From positions 11,552 to 16,710 of the forward strand of contig CAJOLG010000034.1 of assembly GCA_905235315.1 (NCBI GenBank): a stretch of 5,159 bases of DNA, written 5' to 3'. The DNA is from an uncultured Solobacterium sp. GTDB lineage: Bacteria; Bacillota_I; Bacilli_A; Erysipelotrichales; Erysipelotrichaceae. Position numbers and translations under genes: made by a program. Shown in pieces: positions 1 to 5,159 of this stretch. Every line of letters begins with the position of its first letter. The stretch's first letter is position 1. The notes beneath the pieces were generated by a model, which saw only the letters and a program-made list of their open reading frames with translations, did not search any database and had not been told where the DNA came from.

Positions 1-624
1 ACCGAAGCGGACCTGCAGAATGTTCTGTTTGTCTTCCCGAAATATCTTGATATCTTCGCTGTATCAAAGATCTATGAGTATCTCGCATCCGGACGAGTAA
101 CCTCATTGACCGGCGCAAACGGTGCCTATACGCTGTATGAGAGTGAGATGCGCAATAACCGCACCCCGGGACTCAACGGCGCCGCAAGAAGGACAGAAAA
201 CATCGCTGCGCGCGAGTTTACGATTTATAACGCTCTGACCTCAGTTTCAAAGATCATGAATGAGATCGGTGAGAAAACAGAGGCCGCAGTCACCGAACTG
301 CGTACTTCGACAAGCACCGAAGCAGTCGAAGAATACAGAAACACTGCGGATGCGTTCTATTCCCTGATTGAAGAAGATCTTCGGATCTGTGATGAATACA
401 GCAGCCGCTATATTCCAAAGGATCTGCCGGAAGTGCAGGAAAACGCAGAAGAAGCGGAAGCGCTGCCTGCGGCTGAAGAGACGGATGTGCCGGAAGCGGC
501 GGATCCGGAATCCCCGGAGAGCAGCGACATCCCGGAGACTCCGGAAGCAGAAGAGAATACGGAAGAAACAGCGTCCTCTTCCGATGAAACGGAGGCTGCC
601 CCGGAAGAATCCGCGGACAGATAA
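1..624 (+). CDS. 3' part of an uncharacterised protein with a long acidic Glu/Ala/Pro tail (5' end outside window)
   Basis: The reading frame is open from base 1 to the TAA at 622-624 (207 visible residues), so the gene begins upstream. The TTG at 106 lies inside continuous coding sequence and has no good ribosome binding site, so I do not take it as the start. Visible residues 1-54 look folded and contain YEYLASGRVTSLTGANGAY followed by an LYESEMRNN stretch. From memory, similar stretches occur in uncharacterised Bacillota proteins that carry a membrane-anchored N-terminus; I cannot confirm this here. Residues about 60-135 are predicted by eye to be helical and may form a coiled coil. From residue 141 to the end, 26 of 67 residues are Asp or Glu, only the last is basic, and the dipeptide Pro-Glu occurs seven times, so the tail is almost certainly disordered. 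Function is unknown. A hairpin terminator follows 9 bases after the stop. Confidence 0.75.
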   Translation, partial: TEADLQNVLFVFPKYLDIFAVSKIYEYLASGRVTSLTGANGAYTLYESEMRNNRTPGLNGAARRTENIAAREFTIYNALTSVSKIMNEIGEKTEAAVTELRTSTSTEAVEEYRNTADAFYSLIEEDLRICDEYSSRYIPKDLPEVQENAEEAEALPAAEETDVPEAADPESPESSDIPETPEAEENTEETASSSDETEAAPEESADR

Positions 625-632
625 CGAGCCAT

Positions 633-669
633 GCATCATCCGATCCGTTTTTGGGTGATGCTTTTCTTT
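633..669 (+). terminator. Rho-independent terminator after the acidic-tail gene
   Basis: GCATCATCC (633-641) pairs with GGGTGATGC (653-661), nine pairs including one G-U, around an 11-base loop. TTTTCTTTA follows directly. It lies 9 bases after the stop at 624 and about 50 bases before the next start, so the first two genes probably belong to separate transcripts, or are partly uncoupled by it. Confidence 0.75.
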
Positions 670-717
670 ATTGCCGGCAGAAATTGAACCTGTAAAAAGA
701 TGCAGTAAGAGGTTGTC

Positions 718-1659
718 ATGACAGATGTATTGGAAAAAAACAGATGGTTTTATGACCATGAGGTGAGCGGAATGATTCACCGCGAATTTCCGGAATATGA
801 AGACCGCATTGCGGTCGGGATTGCCGGGGAGGGATCGGACTGTCTGGGATATGATGATGAGATCTCCAGAGATCATGATTTCGGTACCGGTGTATGTCTC
901 TGGCTGACAGAGGAAGATATGGACCGTTTCGGCGACCGTCTTTCGGATGCTTACAACAAACTGGTAGACCGGAAAGAACGCGCTTTCTTTACGGAACGTC
1001 TCAGGGAACGCAGAGGCGTGATGACCATTCACGATTTTTACTCCGATATTCTGCATGCGGACTGCGATGCCGAACACGGTGTCATGAGCGAGGACACCTG
1101 GTATCATCTGGATCATTCGTGTCTCAAAACCGCCACAAACGGAGAAGTATACCGGGATGATCTTGGGGTTTTTACCGCATTCCGGCAGCTCCTGCTGGAC
1201 TACTATCCCGACCGGGTATGGCGTACCCGGATTGCGGAAGAACTCCATACGTATTCTTCTGCACTGCAGATAAATTATGCGCGGTGTATGACCAGAAGGG
1301 ATATTGTGGCTGCCGAACTGTGCAGGGCAAAAGGGATTGCGTCAGCGATGGAATTGTTTTTCCTGCTGAATCGGACGTATCCGCCGTATTACAAATGGAC
1401 CTTTCGTGCCATGACAGAGCTGGATACGGAAGGCGTGTTTTCCGCCCGGATCCGGGAACTGGCAGAGGAAAAAATCCGGCCGGAAGCCTGGGAGGGAAGC
1501 AGGTATCATCCGAACCGGCAGAATTATAAAGACCGGATTGTATCTCTGTCCGAAGAGATCGCCTCGGAGATTGACATCCTGCTGGCAGAGAAAAATCTGA
1601 GCCGGGTAAGAAGCCGTTATCTCGAAGTGCATGTAGATGATGTGCTGCCGCACGAATGA
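718..1659 (+). CDS. DUF4037 domain protein, nucleotidyltransferase-like
   Basis: This is a 313-residue soluble protein with no signal peptide or membrane segment. The ATG at 718 is preceded by AAGAGG (707-712) at 5 bases. The N-terminal half carries the pattern of the nucleotidyltransferase fold: Gly39-Ser40, then 11 residues, then Asp52-His53-Asp54-Phe55, matching hG[GS]...Dh[DE]h with Asp52/Asp54 as candidate metal ligands. The C-terminal half carries the DUF4037 signature: DYYPDRVW from residue 161, INYARCMTRRD from 185, and FLLNRTYPPYYKW from 215. The length is typical for the family. Known nucleotidyltransferases of this fold move a nucleoside monophosphate onto antibiotics, proteins or RNA, but the DUF4037 substrate is not known to me. 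The gene stands alone between a terminator upstream and a shared terminator downstream. Family assignment is firm; activity is inferred. Confidence 0.9.
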   Translation: MTDVLEKNRWFYDHEVSGMIHREFPEYEDRIAVGIAGEGSDCLGYDDEISRDHDFGTGVCLWLTEEDMDRFGDRLSDAYNKLVDRKERAFFTERLRERRGVMTIHDFYSDILHADCDAEHGVMSEDTWYHLDHSCLKTATNGEVYRDDLGVFTAFRQLLLDYYPDRVWRTRIAEELHTYSSALQINYARCMTRRDIVAAELCRAKGIASAMELFFLLNRTYPPYYKWTFRAMTELDTEGVFSARIRELAEEKIRPEAWEGSRYHPNRQNYKDRIVSLSEEIASEIDILLAEKNLSRVRSRYLEVHVDDVLPHE

Positions 1660-1683
1660 AAACGCCCGTTTCAGGGCGTTTTT
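1659..1683. terminator. Bidirectional terminator between convergent genes
   Basis: AAAACGCCC (1659-1667) and GGGCGTTTT (1674-1682) form a nine-pair stem with a six-base loop. The T run serves the DUF4037 transcript, and the A run becomes a T run for the leftward regulator transcript. The stem starts at the last base of the DUF4037 stop codon, and the regulator's stop codon lies 5 bases beyond it, so one hairpin fills the 28-base gap between the two stops. Confidence 0.88.
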
Positions 1684-1687
1684 GGGT

Positions 1688-2866
1688 TCATCTGTCCGGC
1701 GGAACTTCCGGTCCGGGAGAGTCGTTTGTCATCAGAATCGTCAGATACAGCTGAACCGATGTATTTGCGTCGCTGAGATCCAGGGAAAACAGTTCCTGGA
1801 TTTTGTTTATCCGGTAATACAGGGAGTTGCGGTGCAGGTTCATCCGGGCTGCGGTTCGGGGATAATCCATACCGCAGGAAAGCCATTGGTGCAGTGTCAG
1901 CAGATATTCCGTGTGATTTTCGAGATCATACTGGCGGATCTTGGACACTGCAGGATGCTCAAACATCCTGTTTTCCGGCCTGCGCATGAGGATGCGCAGA
2001 GACTCGGCCGAGAAATCCTGACAGTATTCTTTACATCTGCTCAGACGTCCGTATTCAAGGGCAGCGCATGCCTGTTTCTTCAGAAGCGGGGTCATGGTGA
2101 GATCGCTGCACGAATAAGAGATTCCGTAATGATACCCGCGGCTGCGGACCCACTCTGTGTACTGATCTGTGATCACGGTGCGCGGTGCGAGAATGCAGGC
2201 GGTATTCTGTTCGGTATAGACCAGGGAGGCATTCTGTTCCAGCAGGAGTCTTTCCCAGTGCGGCTCAGGGGCCAGTTCCGAGGCGATGACAATGTAATCC
2301 GTATCGTTCCGAAGCAGACCGCGGTCACACGCAGCGTGGACGGTCTCCGGGGAAACCGGGGCGTGGAACAGCAGGCTGGCATAACGATCGGCATCCCCGG
2401 GCCGTCGTCTGCCGATACTGTTAAGATACAGCACCATGGCACAGGCATCGGCGCACGCAAGCAGCGCTTCTTCCATTTCCGCTGTTACATGTTCATCCCG
2501 CAGGAGAACGGTAATACTGCCGAGGATTTTTCCGTCCCGGAAAATACCGGTGGTAATGTGCGGGTGATCCTGAAAGAAATCCCAGTTGACGAGAATGACT
2601 TTGTGGGGCTGCTCGCTCAGCTGGTCGATCAGATGATGTTTGTGAAACGTATCCAGCAGGGAGGAAGAAACGTAGGTAAAATCTCCCTGACGCACCAGCA
2701 TTTCATCTTTGGAGCCGGGATCGTAATCCGCAGCGAGAACACGGAATGCATTGTCGGTGATGGATACGGCGGATTCAAAAATGTGGCTGGACGCCTGCTG
2801 TACGGCCTCAATGGTCCCTTTCTCCACGGCGAGAAAAAGGTCCCGGTACATATTGTGATAATTCAT
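1688..2866 (-). CDS. PucR/CdaR-family transcriptional regulator
   Basis: This is a cytoplasmic regulator, probably a DNA-binding activator or repressor of the divergent reductase gene. I chose the ATG at 2866 (392 residues) because AAAGGAG, read leftward at 2878-2872, gives GGAG a 5-base spacing to it. The adjacent ATG at 2869 is closer than usual. The upstream GTG at 2890 lies inside an inverted repeat, and the ribosome binding site would be inside the coding region. Domains in the 392-residue numbering: residues about 1-150 resemble a GAF-type sensor (VLAADYDPGS, then GIFRDGKILGSITVLL); about 165-295 is a degenerate GGDEF-like/CdaR region (YHYGISYSCSDLTMTPLLKK then ACAALEYGRL); about 305-380 is the PucR-type helix-turn-helix (YPRTAARMNLHRNSLYYRIN from 335, then LDLSDANTSVQLYL). 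No DNA-binding element is missing. PucR relatives respond to purines, sugar acids or other small metabolites; the ligand here is unknown. Confidence 0.9.
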   Translation of the reverse strand: MNYHNMYRDLFLAVEKGTIEAVQQASSHIFESAVSITDNAFRVLAADYDPGSKDEMLVRQGDFTYVSSSLLDTFHKHHLIDQLSEQPHKVILVNWDFFQDHPHITTGIFRDGKILGSITVLLRDEHVTAEMEEALLACADACAMVLYLNSIGRRRPGDADRYASLLFHAPVSPETVHAACDRGLLRNDTDYIVIASELAPEPHWERLLLEQNASLVYTEQNTACILAPRTVITDQYTEWVRSRGYHYGISYSCSDLTMTPLLKKQACAALEYGRLSRCKEYCQDFSAESLRILMRRPENRMFEHPAVSKIRQYDLENHTEYLLTLHQWLSCGMDYPRTAARMNLHRNSLYYRINKIQELFSLDLSDANTSVQLYLTILMTNDSPGPEVPPDR

Positions 2867-2871
2867 CATAA

Positions 2872-2878
2872 CTCCTTT
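2872..2878 (-). promoter_or_regulatory. Ribosome binding site of the regulator gene (decides its start)
   Basis: Read on the minus strand this is AAAGGAG, followed by TT and then ATGATG. The spacing favours the second ATG (2866) over the first (2869). It argues against the GTG at 2890, which would place this site inside the coding region. Confidence 0.75.
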
Positions 2879-2893
2879 GTGCAGAAGCACAAA
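2876..2893. repeat. Inverted repeat touching the regulator's ribosome binding site
   Basis: TTTGTGC (2876-2882) and GCACAAA (2887-2893) are perfect seven-base arms around AGAA. In the regulator mRNA this would be a short hairpin with a UUCU loop, ending in the AAA of the AAAGGAG ribosome binding site. As DNA it could be an operator for autoregulation. The sequence cannot distinguish the two. Confidence 0.5.
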
Positions 2894-2910
2894 AACCTGC
2901 TCTTGATATT

Positions 2911-2939
2911 ATGCTATAGCGAATCGAAAACCGGTTCAA
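2911..2939 (-). promoter_or_regulatory. Possible sigma-A-type promoter of the regulator gene
   Basis: On the minus strand, TTGAAC (2939-2934) and TAGCAT (2916-2911) are separated by 17 bases; each matches the consensus at four of six positions. The predicted start of transcription would lie near 2904, leaving a leader of about 38 bases that includes the TTTGTGC/GCACAAA hairpin. The match is weak, and the assignment rests mainly on position and spacing. Confidence 0.3.
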
Positions 2940-2946
2940 CCGATTC
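2921..2946. promoter_or_regulatory. Dyad in the divergent control region, candidate operator
   Basis: GAATCG (2921-2926) is repeated inverted as CGATTC (2941-2946). Between them is the eight-base palindrome AACCGGTT (2929-2936). In addition, AACCGGTTC (2929-2937) and AACCGATTC (2938-2946) are adjacent nine-base direct repeats with one mismatch. Such a cluster midway between a regulator and its divergent target is where a shared operator is expected. That the PucR-type protein binds here is inference. Confidence 0.5.
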
Positions 2947-2952
2947 TAGACT
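2924..2952 (+). promoter_or_regulatory. Possible promoter of the reductase gene
   Basis: TCGAAA (2924-2929) and TAGACT (2947-2952) are 17 bases apart, each with four of six consensus matches. Transcription would begin near 2959, giving a leader of about 33 bases. An alternative -10 is AATAAT (2963-2968, five of six), but it has no recognisable -35 partner. Weak matches would fit an activator-dependent promoter, but this is tentative. Confidence 0.22.
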
Positions 2953-2978
2953 GAAATTAGCAAATAATGGGAGTTTAC

Positions 2979-2984
2979 AGGAGG
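2979..2984 (+). promoter_or_regulatory. Strong ribosome binding site of the reductase gene
   Basis: AGGAGG is a full-length Shine-Dalgarno core, 7 bases before the ATG at 2992. It is the strongest such site in the window and fixes the start of the reductase, suggesting high translation once the gene is transcribed. Confidence 0.85.
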
Positions 2985-2991
2985 AATAATT

Positions 2992-4941
2992 ATGAAAGGA
3001 AACGAACGTTATCCGCATCTTTTTACCCCTTTGCAGATCAAGAGTCTGCAGCTGAAGAACCGGTTCATTGAAGCACCGATGGGCACGTTCTCCGAAGAGG
3101 TCAACGGGTATCCGTCACTTCAGCAGATCGAGTATTACCGCACACGGGCGAAGGGCGGCTTTGCCCTGATCATCCCGGAAGCGCAGTTTGTCGTCAGTAA
3201 GACAGAGGCCTGGATTGCCCATCAGACCATTGTCGGAACGGCAGACCAGATGCATGGCTGGCTTGCCATTTCGGAAGCGGTTCATTCCGAAGGCGCAAAG
3301 ATCATGTGGGAGCTCGGCTGCGGCCTTGGAAGAGAAGCACCGGTATTTGTCGGCAACGGAACATCATCCGCTTCGGAAAACCCGCTGTTTTACAATCCGT
3401 CTGTTAAGGCACATGCCCTGACTGTCGATGAGATTCACGAAATCGTGGAAGGGTATCGGACGGCTGCGAAACATGTATTGATGGCCGGCGGAGATGCGAT
3501 TGAGATCCATGCGCATTACGGCTATATGCTTGACCAGTTCATGACACCGATCTGGAATCACAGAGAAGACGAATACGGCGGATCCTTTGAGAATCGGATG
3601 CGTCTGGTTACCGAGGCATATGAGGCAGTGCGTTCTGTCGTAGGCGATAATTTCCCGATCTTCATCCGCATGGCAGCCTATCATGACTTTGAAGGCGGAA
3701 GAACGCTTGAAGAAAGCAAAGAGATTGTCCGCTATCTCGACAACCTCGGCATCGATGCGTTTGATATCGATCTTGGATGCTATGACAGCGGCAGATGGCT
3801 GACACCGGCAATCTATACCGGAGAAGCTTCCATGCTGGGAGCGGCTGCGGAAATCCGTAAAGTCACCGACAAGCCGATTTTCAATGCCGGAATGCATTCA
3901 CCGGAATCCGGTGAAAAGGCACTGGCAGACGGAGTGATCGATGCGGTTATGTTCGGCCGTGCCTCCATCGCAGATCCGAACCTTCCGAATAAGATCTGGG
4001 AAGGATGCCGGGACGATGTCAGACCCTGTCTTGCATGCAACACATACTGCTCCGGACATCTGGTGGTAAACAAACCGATTTCCTGTGCGGTCAACGCAGA
4101 AGCGAACTATGAACTCTTCTATCACATCGACAAGACGGACGCTCCGAAAAACGTTGTTGTGATCGGCGGCGGCCCGGGCGGAATGGAAGCCGCAAGAGTT
4201 GCCGGACTAAAGGGTCATAACGTTACCCTGTATGAAAAGTCCGGTGAACTCGGCGGCACACTGATTCCTGCCGCAAAGCCGGCGTTCAAGAATCGGATCC
4301 GTGCATTTACGGCCTGGCAGATCCGCCAGCTTGAGAAGCTGGACAACGTCAGGATCGTCTTCAACCATCCGATTACCGCAGATTCTCCGGAACTGCAGGA
4401 TGCCGACAGGATTATTATCGCAATCGGCGGTGAGCCGCTGAAACTCCGCATTCCGGGTCTCGACGGAAAGAATGTTGTGCCGGTAATCGATTATCATCTT
4501 GACAACAGCAAACTGCAGGGACAGAAGATCCTGGTCATGGGCGGCGGCGCAAGCGGATGCGACTGTGCGCTGGAACTCGCCATGGAAGGCAAGGATGTCA
4601 CTATCGTTGAGATGATGGATGATGTTGTAAAGGCAATGGTATCCTACACAAAGGTTCCGCTGCTGTATGCATTGAACGAAAACGGTGTAAACATCCGTGT
4701 GAATACGAAAGTAACGGAAGTCACAGAAACCGGCGCATGGGTTGAAGCTGACGGTGTGAAGGAATTCATCGAAGCAGATATGATCGTGGATGCCTTCGGT
4801 ATGAAGCCGAGAAGAAATGAAGCCAATGCGATCTTCAACAAATACGGGCACATTTCTTCCATCATCGGTGACTGCGATCATACCGCACAGATCGGGGAAG
4901 CAGTCCGCGGAGGATATTTCGCCGCAAATTCGATTAAATAA
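2992..4941 (+). CDS. FMN/FAD/4Fe-4S ene-reductase of the 2-enoate/2,4-dienoyl-CoA reductase family (old yellow enzyme type)
   Basis: This 649-residue cytoplasmic flavoenzyme should pass electrons from NAD(P)H through FAD and a 4Fe-4S cluster to FMN, and then reduce an activated C=C bond. Residues 1-340 are the FMN TIM barrel: PMGT at 29-32, EIHAHYGYMLDQF at 171-183 with Tyr178 at the catalytic Tyr position of FadH, YGGSFENRMR from 195, Arg226, and FGR at 321-323. The cluster motif is Cys346-x2-Cys349-x3-Cys353-x11-Cys365. FAD binds at GGGPGG (392-397) with Glu415 ending the second strand; NAD(P)H probably binds at GGGASG (517-522), where Glu540 hints at NADH. The FAD tail motif is Gly626-Asp627. 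Length and domain order match FadH, 2-enoate reductase, FldZ and BaiCD/BaiH. The stretch ELGCGLGR (107-114) and GCYDS (262-266) resemble the enoate/bile-acid branch more than FadH. Glu107 replaces the usual Gln. It is divergent from a PucR-type regulator. Substrate is unknown. Confidence 0.92.
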   Translation: MKGNERYPHLFTPLQIKSLQLKNRFIEAPMGTFSEEVNGYPSLQQIEYYRTRAKGGFALIIPEAQFVVSKTEAWIAHQTIVGTADQMHGWLAISEAVHSEGAKIMWELGCGLGREAPVFVGNGTSSASENPLFYNPSVKAHALTVDEIHEIVEGYRTAAKHVLMAGGDAIEIHAHYGYMLDQFMTPIWNHREDEYGGSFENRMRLVTEAYEAVRSVVGDNFPIFIRMAAYHDFEGGRTLEESKEIVRYLDNLGIDAFDIDLGCYDSGRWLTPAIYTGEASMLGAAAEIRKVTDKPIFNAGMHSPESGEKALADGVIDAVMFGRASIADPNLPNKIWEGCRDDVRPCLACNTYCSGHLVVNKPISCAVNAEANYELFYHIDKTDAPKNVVVIGGGPGGMEAARVAGLKGHNVTLYEKSGELGGTLIPAAKPAFKNRIRAFTAWQIRQLEKLDNVRIVFNHPITADSPELQDADRIIIAIGGEPLKLRIPGLDGKNVVPVIDYHLDNSKLQGQKILVMGGGASGCDCALELAMEGKDVTIVEMMDDVVKAMVSYTKVPLLYALNENGVNIRVNTKVTEVTETGAWVEADGVKEFIEADMIVDAFGMKPRRNEANAIFNKYGHISSIIGDCDHTAQIGEAVRGGYFAANSIK

Positions 4942-5050
4942 TCGTACGGAATTAAACAAAGGAACGCTGCTCAGCCTGCCGGAACTTACCGGGGGTTGGG
5001 CAGTGTTTATTTCCGTCGGAGTGCAGGTCAACCTGCTGGCTTTCACAGGG
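4942..5050. other. Untranslated stretch between reductase stop and its terminator, with short dyads
   Basis: No convincing gene is seen in these 109 bases. They contain several small inverted repeats: GCTG-CT-CAGC (4966-4975), TCCG-T-CGGA (5012-5020) and GCAGGT-CA-ACCTGC (5023-5036). Read as RNA, the last can form a GCAGG/CCUGC stem with a UCAA loop. I do not recognise a known riboswitch or small-RNA consensus. The likeliest reading is a structured 3' untranslated region of the reductase mRNA. Confidence 0.35.
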
Positions 5051-5084
5051 CAAAGAAAAACCGCATTGTTATGCGGTTTCTTTG
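5051..5084. terminator. Strong, probably bidirectional terminator downstream of the reductase
   Basis: AAACCGCAT (5058-5066) pairs with ATGCGGTTT (5071-5079) around a TGTT loop. Past a two-A bulge the stem continues with CAAAG (5051-5055) pairing to CTTTG (5080-5084). The T-rich right arm serves rightward transcription, and the A-rich left arm would serve a leftward transcript. It lies about 110 bases after the reductase stop, with no gene between, so the reductase appears to be monocistronic. Confidence 0.8.
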
Positions 5085-5159
5085 ACGGATGGTGCCGCTT
5101 GGCAGACTGTTGGATAAGTACTCTTATGTAGTACTAACATGCAATTTATGAGTTCTTAA
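5085..5159. other. Gene-free right end of the window
   Basis: No reading frame, RNA gene or promoter can be supported. The only pattern is the palindrome AGTACT occurring twice (5117-5122 and 5130-5135), 13 bases apart, within an imperfect larger dyad (TAAGTACT and AGTACTAA). This could belong to the control region of a gene beyond the window, but nothing here proves it. Confidence 0.3.

Noticed and set aside
106..624. TTG at 106 as the start of the first gene
   Set aside because: The frame is open back to base 1 with protein-like sequence, and there is no Shine-Dalgarno sequence before 106, so the gene is truncated by the window rather than starting there.
671..698. A possible promoter (TTGCCG and TAAAAA) ahead of the DUF4037 gene
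   Set aside because: Both boxes match poorly, the -35 touches the terminator tail, and the predicted transcript start would fall almost on the ribosome binding site.
247..1248. A 333-residue minus-strand open frame
   Set aside because: It lies opposite the acidic-tail gene and most of the DUF4037 gene, crosses a terminator hairpin, and its Arg/Phe-rich translation is what the complement of Glu-rich codons gives.
2867..2890. GTG at 2890 as the start of the regulator
   Set aside because: A better ribosome binding site (AAAGGAG) lies downstream of it, immediately before tandem ATG codons; the GTG lies inside an inverted repeat.
1637..2989. A 450-residue open frame on the plus strand, opposite the regulator gene and longer than it
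   Set aside because: The opposite frame encodes a clear PucR/CdaR regulator with recognisable domains. The plus-strand translation has no family resemblance that I recognise, begins inside the DUF4037 gene, has no ribosome binding site, and crosses the terminator and the control region.
2992..4941. Assignment as bilirubin reductase or as a named bile-acid enzyme (BaiCD or BaiH)
   Set aside because: The HGDR-type motif I recall for bilirubin reductase is not seen, and no other bile-acid pathway gene is nearby. The family match alone cannot fix the substrate, so no gene symbol is given.
4207..5046. A 279-residue minus-strand open frame
   Set aside because: It overlaps the FAD and NAD(P)H domains of the reductase, whose motifs are unmistakable, and its own translation has no recognisable domain.
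4817..5131. A 104-residue plus-strand open frame running past the end of the reductase
   Set aside because: It starts inside the reductase in another frame, runs through the terminator hairpin at 5051-5084, and has no ribosome binding site.
1..5159. Mobile element, CRISPR array, toxin-antitoxin or phage-defence system
   Set aside because: No transposase, integrase, terminal inverted repeats, spaced direct-repeat array or nuclease domain is seen. The DUF4037 protein has a nucleotidyltransferase-like motif but lacks an adjacent HEPN-type partner that would suggest an MNT/HEPN module.

Overview
The window looks like a piece of chromosome from an anaerobic, probably gut-associated, member of the Bacillota. 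The reasons are roughly balanced G+C, AGGAGG-type ribosome binding sites, a stand-alone DUF4037 protein, a PucR/CdaR-type regulator, and a large FMN/FAD/4Fe-4S ene-reductase of a kind common in fermentative Clostridia and Erysipelotrichia. This taxonomic guess is inferred from protein style only. I see no plasmid, phage, insertion-sequence, CRISPR, tRNA or rRNA signature.

Layout from left to right. (1) Positions 1-624 (+) hold the 3' part of a gene that starts before the window. It encodes an uncharacterised protein with a long acidic Glu/Ala/Pro tail and is closed by a hairpin terminator at 633-669. (2) Positions 718-1659 (+) encode a 313-residue DUF4037 protein with a nucleotidyltransferase-like motif. 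(3) A bidirectional terminator at about 1659-1683 sits in the tiny gap between this gene and the convergent regulator gene. (4) Positions 1688-2866 (-) encode a PucR/CdaR-family regulator with a GAF-like sensor region, a degenerate GGDEF-like region and a C-terminal PucR helix-turn-helix. (5) Positions 2867-2991 are a divergent control region with two inverted repeats and the start signals of both flanking genes. (6) Positions 2992-4941 (+) encode a 649-residue old-yellow-enzyme/2,4-dienoyl-CoA-reductase-like flavoenzyme, complete with a 4Fe-4S motif and FAD and NAD(P)H Rossmann signatures. (7) After it comes an untranslated stretch with a strong bidirectional terminator at 5051-5084, and then 75 bases with no recognisable gene.

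The most coherent functional unit is the divergent pair of regulator and reductase. The likely reading is that the PucR-type protein senses a small molecule and controls the reductase, which reduces an activated C=C bond (enoate, enone or similar) with NAD(P)H. Neither ligand nor substrate can be read from the sequence. The reductase has an unusual residue at a usual FMN-contact position and shows no obvious operon partners, so it may be a single-gene inducible electron-sink or xenobiotic/steroid/phenylpropanoid reductase. The DUF4037 protein and the acidic-tail protein are separate units with no evident link to it.
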